A stretch of 64,000 nucleotides of DNA, taken from assembly GCA_964036045.1 (NCBI GenBank), contig OZ038386.1, positions 14,047,433-14,111,432 on the forward strand, in the 5' to 3' direction. Both the position numbers and the translations under genes were made by a program. Shown piece by piece: positions 20,415 to 30,105 of this stretch (within the stretch, counting starts at the first letter, position 1; each line of letters opens with the position of its first letter). This stretch comes from Eutreptiella sp. 'Long Island Sound 2002' (lineage: Eukaryota; Euglenozoa; Euglenophyceae; Eutreptiales; Eutreptiaceae). Below the pieces are notes generated by a model, which had not been told where the DNA came from, did no database searches, and worked only from the letters and a program-made list of their open reading frames with translations.

Positions 20415-22713
20415 TGGTAGCAGAGGCTACCTGAATGTTGTTCCTTTGGTGTCCCAACCACAGCCAGCTCCCCAGTACGGCCCCGTAGACCCTGCCGCTT
20501 CCGGAGAAGTAACGATTACGTTGCCCTGGTGCTGTGCGAACGAGGCCTTGAGAGGAATGCCTTGCGCAAGCCCAAGCTGCCCAAGAAGGGCGCAAATCAG
20601 CAGCTGTGGAGACCCAAATTACCATCCCAATCCCAGTCGAAATTGGCCATCAAGCAGCTGGAATCTGCCAGCCTACACCGATGGCAACGCTCCGGTGGAG
20701 CTTACGGACCTGGCAGGTACCAACACTCCTTACCAATGTCCACATTTTGAGACCATCGACGCCGATCTGAACGACATTGAGATGGGTTGTCCAGGTGAGG
20801 TACCTAGCTATAATCGACCAGCCTCTTGGGCACAATGGGACGACCATTTGTCTTCAGAAGTGACCCGTAACCTTGAGGCGCTTGAGGCCCTTTGTCTATT
20901 AGCCACGTCTAAGCTGATAGGACAAGAAAGAATCGCCTCTGATTTTTTAATGGAATATTTTTTCCTTCTTCAAGAAGAAATTAATACCAGGATGTGGTGG
21001 CGTTCTCAAGAAGATGACTCTTTTGCTATTTTTTTGCAGATCTGGGAGGCAAGCCCCTTCCCGAAGGAGAAGACCAAGGCACCTGTTGCCGGGCCCTCCG
21101 CCCCTCATCCCCCTGTTTCCATCCGCGACGATCTAGCCGCCGCGGTTGAGGAAGGAATTTTAGAGGCAGCCAGGCAGGCAAGCCTGGAAATTAGGGCTGA
21201 AGGAGCTCCCCAAGTGGACTCCTGGCTGCGGACCACCGAGATCAGCGGTCCGACAGCCTGCTCAGGCCCTTCAGGACACGGTATGTACTGTCCTGCCGAC
21301 TGCTCTTGCAGATTCCAGCGAGATACTGAGCTACAATTGCTCAAAGATCAAATGCAACTCATCATTCAAACGCTGGGAATTAAAGATCTTTTCAAGACGC
21401 ACATGCGGTCTGAGGGCGCATCATCGGTGGAACAAGTAACAGAACCGTCGGAGGAGGCGACAGAAATTTTTTCAATTGCTCCTTCGGTGGACTCCAAGAC
21501 CACCGATGCAAGGATCAGCAGGACCAAGCTAAAGGAAAGGGTTACAATCTCTCGTTCTCAGAGTAGGACGGCGAAGGCTAGGACTGAGGCTCAGAATGCC
21601 AAGCGAACTGCCTCCCGTACTGCCCCTCCTGCTGCTGATTCCAATGCATTAGCCCAGCTGTTGCTCGCCCAGACCCTCGCCGGAGCTGGTGTGGCGAACG
21701 ATGCCGCCAAGGTATCTGCCATTACGGCCGGTGTTGGGCTGGATTCTCTCCTTAATCCTACCTCATTGCGACTTCGTCAGGTTGCCAAGCAACCGAAGTA
21801 TAATGGAAACCCCCGACGTTGGCCTCAGTTTCAACGGGAATTTAAATTGTGGGTTAAGACTCAAAAACTCCAAGATGATCAGTTCCTGATGGCCCTCCTG
21901 GACTGCCTTGAGGGAGCGCCGGCCAACACTTGGCTCAGGACCTGGAGTGATCGTGAGGATACAAGTTCCCCCCTTACCTTTGATGAGGTGTGGGAACAGT
22001 TGGAGGTACATGGATCCCGGCTGCCAGAGGACCATTACCACCAGATGTTGAAGAATTTTCCTTCATTCTCGCGATTAATCTTGCACGAAGTGCAAGACAA
22101 GAGACAGCGCTTCTGGAATTTAGTGGAAGAGTCTGAACATTCAGGCGAAAAATTTTCTAGTGCCGAGCTGAAAAATCTGATTTTTGACAAGATCCCCTCC
22201 GAAACTGCCGCCACCCTTCGGAACAAACAGTCCGAAGAAAAGGTCAAGACCTGGTGGGCGGAGGTCGAAGGCTTTGATGCCTCGGCCAACAGGTTTACGG
22301 TCAGGGAGGCACTTCAAAAGTGCTCCCCCACGTCGTTTTCCAAGGTGAAATTCACTGAAAACACGTGGAAAATCAAATTTAATGAACACGAGGATCGGGA
22401 CTTGTTTGTCCAAGTCCTCAACAGGGGAGTAAGTTTCCATGGCCATCGCCTGAAGGCCAAGAACTGGGTGTTTTCGTTCACCCCGCAGGAACTCTGGGAA
22501 GAGGTTGAGCGGCTTGCCGACGCCGCCAATCAGAATTTCCATGAGGGTCTTGGGGGAAACAAGAATACCCAGCAAAACACCCAAAATGGGGCCCAAAAGG
22601 GCAACAAAAGGGTGAATGACACCCGGAATGTTCAGGATCATTGTAGCATCTGCCTTCTTTTAGGTTCTACGAACCGAGCTAAGACGCATTCTACTGGTAA
22701 TCACCGATGGTGA
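20251..22713 (+). CDS. gag: element B Gag (capsid) with LTR-encoded start
   Basis: An 820-codon frame for the structural protein that packages element RNA. The first Met lies in the LTR and the frame runs through the primer-binding site, so the true start may be a later Met. The first roughly 170 residues are Pro/Ser-rich. A capsid-type core starts near residue 515 (KYNGNPRRWPQFQREFKLWV), with ALLDCLEGAPANTWL further on, as in Ty3 retrotransposon gag domains. The C-terminus carries a finger-like CSIC...H...H pattern but stops before a final Cys. The stop TGA overlaps the ATG of the next frame (ATGGTGA), which lies one base back. This suggests reinitiation, frameshifting or a lost Cys codon. 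Confidence 0.85.
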   Translation: MDLASVVAALASVGVRVSGSTPNSSVQVDSSRACPTGLAGPEPSGTFHDPGQHFHGSRGYLNVVPLVSQPQPAPQYGPVDPAASGEVTITLPWCCANEALRGMPCASPSCPRRAQISSCGDPNYHPNPSRNWPSSSWNLPAYTDGNAPVELTDLAGTNTPYQCPHFETIDADLNDIEMGCPGEVPSYNRPASWAQWDDHLSSEVTRNLEALEALCLLATSKLIGQERIASDFLMEYFFLLQEEINTRMWWRSQEDDSFAIFLQIWEASPFPKEKTKAPVAGPSAPHPPVSIRDDLAAAVEEGILEAARQASLEIRAEGAPQVDSWLRTTEISGPTACSGPSGHGMYCPADCSCRFQRDTELQLLKDQMQLIIQTLGIKDLFKTHMRSEGASSVEQVTEPSEEATEIFSIAPSVDSKTTDARISRTKLKERVTISRSQSRTAKARTEAQNAKRTASRTAPPAADSNALAQLLLAQTLAGAGVANDAAKVSAITAGVGLDSLLNPTSLRLRQVAKQPKYNGNPRRWPQFQREFKLWVKTQKLQDDQFLMALLDCLEGAPANTWLRTWSDREDTSSPLTFDEVWEQLEVHGSRLPEDHYHQMLKNFPSFSRLILHEVQDKRQRFWNLVEESEHSGEKFSSAELKNLIFDKIPSETAATLRNKQSEEKVKTWWAEVEGFDASANRFTVREALQKCSPTSFSKVKFTENTWKIKFNEHEDRDLFVQVLNRGVSFHGHRLKAKNWVFSFTPQELWEEVERLADAANQNFHEGLGGNKNTQQNTQNGAQKGNKRVNDTRNVQDHCSICLLLGSTNRAKTHSTGNHRW
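20415..20432 (+). promoter_or_regulatory. primer-binding site of element B
   Basis: TGGTAGCAGAGGCTACCT follows the LTR with no gap. TGGTAGCAGAG resembles initiator-Met tRNA primer sites (plant version TGGTATCAGAG). The host tRNA would need checking. Confidence 0.75.
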
Positions 22714-23267
22714 TTGGTGAAAATATCAGTAATCCGCAGAATTCAGACAGGAATGACAGACAGGTGCATGGTGGAAAGGCTGGAAAAGGGAATCCGACCC
22801 CCTCCGGTGGAAACAAAAATACTGGAGGCCCTGGCGGGTCCCAAGGCACAGGAAATCGCACTCCATCTGGCTCCGGTGGGCAGCCGAACGGCCAGAAAAA
22901 TCCCAATGGCAACGCCGGAGGCGGAAATCGAAATCCAGGCCAAACCCCTCAATCCGGTACAAACAAGGGAAATGCTCCAGGATTCCAGGGTAAAGGCAAG
23001 GGAAATCCTTCGGGAACCCCTTTCTCTGGTAAGGGCAGAGGGCGTGGCGACGGTGGAGGTCCATCATCCGGCGGCCGTGGCCGTGGACGTGGAAAGGGCA
23101 ACCATCGTGTGGATCAGGTCTCAGGTGCAGATCAGGTGTCCGATGCGGATCGAGATTACGTTGAAAATGCCTTGAATCCAGCAGATGATCCGTTCCAAGA
23201 TGAGTGGGTCGACGAATCAGGGTGTGTTCACAATGTTAACGCATCCACTGGAGGTCAGAACGCCTAG
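22707..23267 (+). CDS. element B nucleocapsid-like Gly/Arg/Lys-rich frame
   Basis: A 186-codon frame rich in Gly, Asn, Lys and Pro, with RGRGDGGG and GGRGRGRGKG near residues 120-140. This fits a basic RNA-binding nucleocapsid region. It has no Cys-His knuckle of its own. It starts at an ATG overlapping the gag stop. The same frame has stops just upstream (near 22,644 and 22,677), so a frameshift could occur only within a short window. It ends at a TAG (23,265-23,267), after which the frame stays open through the protease. Confidence 0.7.
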   Translation: MVIGENISNPQNSDRNDRQVHGGKAGKGNPTPSGGNKNTGGPGGSQGTGNRTPSGSGGQPNGQKNPNGNAGGGNRNPGQTPQSGTNKGNAPGFQGKGKGNPSGTPFSGKGRGRGDGGGPSSGGRGRGRGKGNHRVDQVSGADQVSDADRDYVENALNPADDPFQDEWVDESGCVHNVNASTGGQNA

Positions 23268-23302
23268 GGGAGCCACGAAAATCGCCCCTCCCCAGGCGAT
23301 TT
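23265..23302 (+). promoter_or_regulatory. candidate stop-codon readthrough signal, element B gag-pro
   Basis: Context is CC-TAG-GGG-AGC-C. Eleven bases after the TAG is a perfect 8-bp stem (AAATCGCC, 8-base C-rich loop, GGCGATTT; 23,279-23,302). The frame after the TAG is open all the way into the protease. This arrangement recalls gammaretroviral gag-UAG-pol with a downstream structure. Element A has nearly the same codons at the same boundary. Readthrough itself is inferred. Confidence 0.55.
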
Positions 23303-24176
23303 CAGGCATGATCCCCAGATTCCATCTCAACCATTACTTGATGTAGGGTCGCTTGTCTCCTCTCCCCTGGATCCGGCAGCGGATCCATCTGTTGTAGTGG
23401 ACGAGGTTGGTGTACAGTCCAAGCACAGGGCCCGTCAGTTTGTCACAAAGCTGTGGGTCTCTGATTGCAAGGGAAATTTCCACCTCGCCACTTGTTTGTG
23501 TGACAATGGATCAGAGGTAAATCTCCAATCCAATTCTTTCTTACCCGACGACTGCGTGTTTGAATCGCCTCATCCTGTTACCCTCGAGGGAGTTTCTGGA
23601 CATTCTCTCGCAGGTGGGCAACGCGGTTGTTATATATCAACTCATTTGGTCGCTCAAGACGTTTGGGAAGAAGGTAATGTGGAGGAAGTTGTCCTTAAGG
23701 ATGACTACTTCTATCGTGCCAACATAAAATATGACCTTTACTTGGGCCATCCGTGGCTTCGCAAGAACAGGGTGGCGCCCGTAGGTCATCGGCGTTGTTT
23801 TTTGCTGGAGTCAGGTCCCTTGGAGCGTCCTGAATTTCGTTTTTTGCACGCAGGGTTTAAAAGTGCAGAAGAATTTTTGAAGCAAAAGGTTACACCAAAA
23901 TTTGGCGAAGATGTCACCATTGCAGAGGTGAATGGGAGTGCCGATTACTCCCGAGAGTTAGAATGTCTTCGTAGGGACTCCCAGCCACGACGCCCTTCGC
24001 GCTGGCACTCTTCATCCTACAGAGTTGTCGACAAATGGCGCGATTCAATTTGTGAATATTTTTATGAACACCATTCCTTTTGGCCACAGTATGATGCCTT
24101 TGCTAACCGCGAGAACAAGCGCTTTGACAAGCATTTTCGCGACGCTTGGACCCATAAATGGGACAAGAAGTTATGA
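23268..24176 (+). CDS. element B protease and first half of methyltransferase-like domain
   Basis: The open frame follows the TAG; the first Met is at 23,397. From that Met, an aspartic-protease-like segment has LATCLCDNGSEVNL (residues about 32-45) at the place of the usual D-S/T-G, and DLYLGHPWL near 122 at the second conserved strand. Asp-Asn-Gly is atypical and may lower activity or be a family variant. The last roughly 45 residues (YDAFANRENKRF, DAWTHKW) match the start of an N6-adenine-methyltransferase-like fold that continues, one frame back, in the next reading frame. It ends at a TGA at 24,174-24,176, overlapping the pol frame by 19 bases. Confidence 0.75.
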   Translation, partial: GSHENRPSPGDFRHDPQIPSQPLLDVGSLVSSPLDPAADPSVVVDEVGVQSKHRARQFVTKLWVSDCKGNFHLATCLCDNGSEVNLQSNSFLPDDCVFESPHPVTLEGVSGHSLAGGQRGCYISTHLVAQDVWEEGNVEEVVLKDDYFYRANIKYDLYLGHPWLRKNRVAPVGHRRCFLLESGPLERPEFRFLHAGFKSAEEFLKQKVTPKFGEDVTIAEVNGSADYSRELECLRRDSQPRRPSRWHSSSYRVVDKWRDSICEYFYEHHSFWPQYDAFANRENKRFDKHFRDAWTHKWDKKL

Positions 24177-27100
24177 TTAATCCTCCGTTTCACTTAATCC
24201 AGCAGGTCATCCACAAAATCAAGCAAGATAAAACCCAGGCGATTTTAGTTGTGCCCTTGTGGGACGACAAGCCTTGGTTTCAGGAATTGCAAGACATTTG
24301 TGTAGATTACATCGAACTTCCCAAGAAGATTAAGCTGTATGCCAGGGACGACACAGGTCCCCTGCCACAGCGGTCCTGGAGTTCGCTTGCATTCCTGGTG
24401 GATGGAAAGCTTTCTGACTCTAATTCTGCTGATTCTGGTACTGATTCTTGTGTTGGGTCTGAATCTGAGGTTGAGCGTGGTACTGATGATGAATCTATTT
24501 TTTCTGATTTTTGTCCGTCAGATACCCAAGGTGATCCAACGTCAAATGGATCCGCCTCGTCTCCCTCTTCCCCAATACGATCGACATCGAAAAGAATCTT
24601 CAGTACACGGGCGAAGAAAAATTTGGAATCGCGCCGCAAATTCAGAGTTTTTTATGAAAAACCCCCTGTGGAAGCTTTCATAGATCCTTTCGAGGAGCTG
24701 GATCACGAAGATAATCTCTGGAATGTCGACACTCGACCCACCTATCTTCAAGAGGCAGTTGATACGGACCTGTTTAGGGACATCCGTAAGAAGATTCTTC
24801 CTGCCAAGGCCGAAGAAGTCGCCAAAGTTTTTTCGACAGTAATTCCTGGCGATCAGGTGGACACTGAATTGTGTTCCAAGTCAAGAGAAAAGATTTTTGA
24901 GGAACGGAAGGACACAACCCTTTCGGGGAAGTTGATCAAAGACCCCCCTGTCCGTGGGCAGTTCGGTGAAGCCTTCATCGAGCTTCGTGAAGGGTACAAG
25001 GCGAAGAACCAGCGTCCTTATGAGAACCATGGACATAAACATGAGATCCTCAGAAAAATAATCGAGAGAAATCTCAGGGAATTTGGTTGGCTTGAGGGTT
25101 GTATGACCAGCGAATGGTGCTGTGCACCCTTCACAGTCCCGAAGCCCCCGCCTGCAGACCAGAACACTATTGATGGTTGGCGAACGGTGGTTGATTTTCG
25201 CAACCTCAACGCCGAAACCAAGGCGGATTCACACCCCCTGCCCCTCATTGAGGAGGAAATCGCCAAGAGGGCAAGAGGTCGTTTGTTTTCTGTGCTGGAT
25301 CTCCGTCACGGCTTTCACCAAATGCCGTTGAGGAAGGACAGCCGACCTCTCACCTGCATGTGCACGCCATGTGGCCCAGTCCAGTGGACGGTCATGCCCA
25401 TGGGCCTGAAGAACGCCCCTTCGTTTTTTCAAAGAATGATGGAGGATGTGCTTTTTACAGCCCATCCTGAGCTTCGTGCCTTCCTGAGTGTGTACATAGA
25501 TGACATAATCATCGCGACGGAGGGGGAGGGACTGACCGAAGCCGAGCTGGTGGCCCTACATGAAAAGCAGCTGAACCAGGTTTTGGACATTCTTGATGCC
25601 AATCAGCTGATTTGTGGGCCAAAGAAGGGAAAATTATTTTTAAAATCAGTCGAATTTTGTGGTTCTCTCCTTGAGAATGGTACCCGACGACCCAGTCCAG
25701 GGAAGCTCGTCGCTATTCAGAAGTGGAAGCGCCCTGAGACGATCACGGAGTTGAGAGGATTCCTGGGTTGTTGCAATTTTTACCACACTTTTGTGCCGAA
25801 TTATGCCAAATTTGCTGCTCCCCTCACTGAATTATTGAAGGTAGGGAGAGATGCGGGCAAGGCAGGTTCAAAGGTTCGTGTCAAGTGGACTGACGAGTGC
25901 GAGGAGGCCTTCCATCACTTGAAGGCGGCCCTCTGCGAAGTCGCCACGTTGCATGTGCCACAATTCGACCGACCCTTCTACATAAGAACCGACGCTTCTA
26001 GGTACGCGATCCGAGCTGTCCTTGAACAGGTTGATGAAGCCACCGGCGATCATTACCCTCTTGCATTTTGGTCTCGGAAGCTAGCCCCACGCCAAATGCA
26101 ATGGTCGCCGCGTGAGCAAGAAACATATGCCATCATCTGTGCCTTAAAAAAGTACCAATCGTGGGTTGGCACCAATCGAGTCGAGGTCCTGACGGATCAT
26201 CGATCTCTGGAGTATTGGGCCACCGAACACATTGATACTGTCGCGAGCCCAGCTGGTCGACGGGCCAGATGGCATGAATTTCTCTCTCTGTTTGACCTCC
26301 ATGTGTCGTATTTGCCTGGAAAACACAACACGGTAGCGGATGCTCTGAGCCGATGGGCTTACCCCGCTTCAGAGGGGCTGCAAAGTACCAACATCCATGG
26401 TACGGAGCAGGACCGCCACGTCGTGATCGAGTGGGATCAAGAGGAAAAAAAGCTCCTCCGACGTGAATGCATGCAATGCGCAGTTAAACAGCATGCATTG
26501 CCGTGTCACGACATCACGGCCTTCTCAGATCCGGCGCATGCTCATGAGATCTGCACCAAAACACTGAAAGTCGTGGAGAAAGTCACCGATCCCTCCTCAG
26601 GGAGTGTGAAACGGTTTGACTATACCCGACGAGTAAGTCGATTTCGGTTGATCCAGGGCATTAAGCGTCGAGATCCGGCCAAAACTCCACCCCTGCCGAA
26701 AGATTCCCTGATCATCCGTGACTGGACGTCCGATTATCTGCATGATCCCATGTTTAAAGAGGTCTTTGGAAATCTCAAATCCAAAGATGCTCACAAGGAT
26801 GGGATTTTTTCGGAGTATTCGTTGGATGGGGGGAAGCTGTGGATGGAGGGTAAATTGTGCGTACCAGACGCCCTGGCCCCCCGAGTGTTAAACTGGTGGC
26901 ACAAATGGGAGTCCCCCCACGCACATGGTCGTCGATTATGGTCGATGATTAAACATAGGTTGTTTGGCTCACGGCTATATATTCATTGCATGAAAGTAGC
27001 CGCCGGATGTGCCCAATGTGCTGTCTCGACGCCCCCCAGTGCGAAGAAGCACGGCCATCTGAGGCCACATCCTATTCCGGAGCGCCTCTTTAACAAAGTC

Positions 27101-28456
27101 ACCAGTGATTTCTTCTATCTCGGTGAACTCGATGACGAAGAGTGCCATTGGACTAATAAAAAAGTCAATGGTGTGCTCCTTATTCAGTGCCGTCATTCCG
27201 GCTACATGCAGGTGTTGCCTTGCAACATCGGATCGATGACTGGCAAGGCTGCCGCCAAATGGTGCGCGCAGACCTGGATGGGAGGTTGGGACGTCCCATC
27301 CGAGGTGGTTACGGACTCAGGCAAAGAGTACACCTCCGAATGGTGGAGGGAATTATGTGCTCGCCTTGGAATCCACCACCTCAGGTGTGAAATCCACTCG
27401 CATCGAGCGCTGCCTGGCGAAAGAGCCGGCCGCTCAATCCTAAATATGCTTCGTAAGGAGCTCGCGAGTGAGAAGGATTTCCACTGGCTTGAAGTTCTCT
27501 TCGCATTGCTTCGCCGTTACCACAACACGCCTTTGTACCATGGCCTTTCTCCAAATGAAATTGTCTTTGGACGAAAGAAGTGTTGGTGGAACATGCCGTT
27601 GAATAATCCTCGCCCTTGTAAGGATGCTTCGTTGTTTTTGGACGACGTCCAACGAGCAGATAAAACTGTCTCGAAATTAATCGAAAAGCATCAAGCTGAC
27701 TGGCTTTGGGTTCAGAATCAAGGCCGAAAAAACCCCCACAATTTTGAAGTCGATGATCGAGTTTGGCTTCGAAAATCCGAAACCACCCTGGACGGAGATG
27801 ACAAGCTTCTTCCCTTGTGGGAGGGGCCATTCGCTGTTACAGCGCGTCTTGGTGAGAACAGGTGGAGGATTCGTGTGGATGTCAGCAGGGAAATTGACGT
27901 TTCGGGCGATCGCCTCAAGAGAGAGATCCCCTCCCCCAAGGATCGGGTCAAACCCCTTTTTTGGACTTCGAAAATTTTGTCAGATCGGGTCATCGAAGGG
28001 GGGAAGTACGAACTCAAGAGGATTTTAGAAGCAAGACGTGACGCCAAGGGCGAATGGGAATTTCTGTGTGAGTGGAGGGGCTTTGATTCCAGTCACAACA
28101 ACTGGGAACCAGCCCAATCTTTTGTCCATGGATACACCAAGGGGTTCATCGACTTCCTGAAGAAGCACCCCGAAATTGGAGTACTCCTGACAGACTGTCT
28201 GTCGAAACCAGACAGACAAGTGGAGAGCGACGGAAAACGACCTGTGGTGAATCGAGATCCAGCCTTTTACGGCCCTCAGCAGCCACATTCCAGGGCTGAT
28301 CCGTCGATCCCCCCTCCTGCGGTCAGGCCAGCCCAGGAGCCAAATGAGGACCAAGCTTCGAGTTCGGCCGCTGATTTGCAGCGCCCAAGCCGTACGAGGG
28401 CCCGACCAGACAGGTTGGTGGTCACATGTATTCGTGCTTGGCCGAATTCGACTTGA
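24158..28456 (+). CDS. pol: element B pol: methyltransferase-like segment, RT, RNase H, integrase, chromodomain
   Basis: A 1,432-codon frame. Residues 7-35 carry INPPFHLIQQVIHKI and ILVVPLWDDKPW, the NPPF half of the methyltransferase-like domain. An acidic Ser/Asp-rich linker follows. RT has TVVDFRNLN, LDLRHGFHQMPL, MPMGLKNAPSFFQRMM and catalytic YIDD at about residue 446. RNase H begins at RTDASRYAIRAVLEQ (about 610), with QETYAIICAL, LTDHRSL and VADALSR. Integrase has a zinc finger (WWHKWESPHAHG, then CAQC) and DDE residues (SDFF, VTDSGKEY, GERAGR). The chromodomain lies at about 1283-1340 (FLCEWRGFDSSHNNWEP). It is uninterrupted and looks functional. Entry into this frame needs a -1 shift or internal initiation at the ATG at 24,158. 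Confidence 0.95.
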   Translation: MGQEVMINPPFHLIQQVIHKIKQDKTQAILVVPLWDDKPWFQELQDICVDYIELPKKIKLYARDDTGPLPQRSWSSLAFLVDGKLSDSNSADSGTDSCVGSESEVERGTDDESIFSDFCPSDTQGDPTSNGSASSPSSPIRSTSKRIFSTRAKKNLESRRKFRVFYEKPPVEAFIDPFEELDHEDNLWNVDTRPTYLQEAVDTDLFRDIRKKILPAKAEEVAKVFSTVIPGDQVDTELCSKSREKIFEERKDTTLSGKLIKDPPVRGQFGEAFIELREGYKAKNQRPYENHGHKHEILRKIIERNLREFGWLEGCMTSEWCCAPFTVPKPPPADQNTIDGWRTVVDFRNLNAETKADSHPLPLIEEEIAKRARGRLFSVLDLRHGFHQMPLRKDSRPLTCMCTPCGPVQWTVMPMGLKNAPSFFQRMMEDVLFTAHPELRAFLSVYIDDIIIATEGEGLTEAELVALHEKQLNQVLDILDANQLICGPKKGKLFLKSVEFCGSLLENGTRRPSPGKLVAIQKWKRPETITELRGFLGCCNFYHTFVPNYAKFAAPLTELLKVGRDAGKAGSKVRVKWTDECEEAFHHLKAALCEVATLHVPQFDRPFYIRTDASRYAIRAVLEQVDEATGDHYPLAFWSRKLAPRQMQWSPREQETYAIICALKKYQSWVGTNRVEVLTDHRSLEYWATEHIDTVASPAGRRARWHEFLSLFDLHVSYLPGKHNTVADALSRWAYPASEGLQSTNIHGTEQDRHVVIEWDQEEKKLLRRECMQCAVKQHALPCHDITAFSDPAHAHEICTKTLKVVEKVTDPSSGSVKRFDYTRRVSRFRLIQGIKRRDPAKTPPLPKDSLIIRDWTSDYLHDPMFKEVFGNLKSKDAHKDGIFSEYSLDGGKLWMEGKLCVPDALAPRVLNWWHKWESPHAHGRRLWSMIKHRLFGSRLYIHCMKVAAGCAQCAVSTPPSAKKHGHLRPHPIPERLFNKVTSDFFYLGELDDEECHWTNKKVNGVLLIQCRHSGYMQVLPCNIGSMTGKAAAKWCAQTWMGGWDVPSEVVTDSGKEYTSEWWRELCARLGIHHLRCEIHSHRALPGERAGRSILNMLRKELASEKDFHWLEVLFALLRRYHNTPLYHGLSPNEIVFGRKKCWWNMPLNNPRPCKDASLFLDDVQRADKTVSKLIEKHQADWLWVQNQGRKNPHNFEVDDRVWLRKSETTLDGDDKLLPLWEGPFAVTARLGENRWRIRVDVSREIDVSGDRLKREIPSPKDRVKPLFWTSKILSDRVIEGGKYELKRILEARRDAKGEWEFLCEWRGFDSSHNNWEPAQSFVHGYTKGFIDFLKKHPEIGVLLTDCLSKPDRQVESDGKRPVVNRDPAFYGPQQPHSRADPSIPPPAVRPAQEPNEDQASSSAADLQRPSRTRARPDRLVVTCIRAWPNST

Positions 28457-30090
28457 AAGAACCACATTCTGCTCAATCCACTGTTCATTCTTTCTGTTTA
28501 TGTCATGATGTGGAGAACTGCGAATGTTTGATAATTTGACGTCAATCAATCAATTTTTCTTTGGTCTCCGTTCGGTAGCGTATCGAAAGTCGAAAACCGA
28601 AAGCCACGGAGTGTGCTGCCGTGTTCAGAAAAAACCAAACTCAGGCTTAATTCAGGCAGATTCGGGGTAATCTTGTCTCTGTTGGTCTGTGCATCTTTGG
28701 AATTTGGCTACTCGTGCAGATGGAAGCAAATGTACATAGTAAAAACGCTGGCCAGCGACATTCACCCCTACAGGTACCCCCTGTAGTACTGGCTGCACCA
28801 GATGCGACGCCAGGAACTCAGATCTTACCTTCATTTGCCGTGATGCTGACGCCAAAGTCCAGATTCAGATCCAGGATCCTCAAATTTGCCTTGAATTTCT
28901 CAGGTTTGTCCATCATTCTGCCACTGTTGCACAAAACCCAGACGTCAATTGTTCAGACAACCTTCAGATAGGAGCTCTAGGGACTTCTAACAGCAACCTC
29001 TGAAGTCCGTAAGCTTCAGTGTATTTTTGGCACACGCCAATGTGAGCTCAATCCGACCTGAAACTGTCGAAAATGGTGAATCCAAGTGTCTTGTGGGACT
29101 CAATCGAAAGATGAGCCTTGTCCAAGTCGATTGACACCGCCGCCACTGTAAATACGGTGTCTCTCAGTTATATACTGTTAGTAAAGCGCCTTCAGCGAAC
29201 CTTCGGCGCGTTACATGCCAAGGATCCAGGGCTATCATGTCCCATCGTGATGCATCATCACATGATCCACATTTTGATGGAATCTGTTGGATGCTCGCGA
29301 ACCAACGTGCCGGAAAGCACAATTGAGCTGAATAAACGACAATATATATTAACTCTAGTCTAAACGAAAGTGTTAGTAGTTTCAGTTCTAGACATTCCGC
29401 TTCATTTCACCTTCATCTCAGGGAATTTACTCATTTTAGGACATTTTAGGTTGATTTCCTTGTCATCTCCTCACATTCCTCGAAGATCTGTGTACGGCTT
29501 TGCCTAACTTTGTTGACGCTGATGTTTTTCTAATCACTTAGGGCCTGCAGACTTCATTTGTATTTGTTTTCCCTCTCTGTGATTGTTTAATCTCCTTCAT
29601 CTCTGCCCAAATTGATTCAGCAAGATTGAATTTTGTGATCATCCACCAGATGCGCCAAATCTGAAGCACATGCTGCACTTTTCAGAACGAGAAAAGCGGG
29701 AGTAACACGATGTAGAGTTCGGCGAGGACACCGTAGCGTGCCCGCGACAGCGAACCTGTGCCAGAGCGCTGAGATGTCACTCCATTTCTTGATTCCCCCA
29801 CTCAATCCACCAATAATCTACCTCATTCTCAACCAGTGCATGGTTTGGTATCGATTCTCGATACGTTTACATGCTTTTTAGCCCTTAACCTAATGTCATA
29901 CTGCACGGAGGACTGTTCGTCACTCCTCATTCTGTCACATTTCAGGTTCATCCATCCTGATTCAGTGCCAATTCAGCCCAGATTCAGGTCAGATCAGGCA
30001 GATTTCGCCCCATCGGGGCTACATTTCTATTTTTTTCTGGGACTTACCCGCACTACGTTCTTCGTTGACGTAGCGACACACCCCAGTGTG
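28457..30090 (+). other. element B 3' noncoding region
   Basis: 1.6 kb of AT-leaning sequence between the pol stop and the polypurine tract. I see no extra reading frame with recognisable domains on either strand. An unusually long 3' untranslated region is the simplest view. Confidence 0.6.
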
Positions 30091-30105
30091 TTTTTGGAGG
30101 GGGGG
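30091..30105 (+). promoter_or_regulatory. polypurine tract of element B
   Basis: TTTTTGGAGGGGGGG ends exactly at the right LTR start (TGTAAGTG). This is the expected primer for plus-strand synthesis. Confidence 0.85.
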
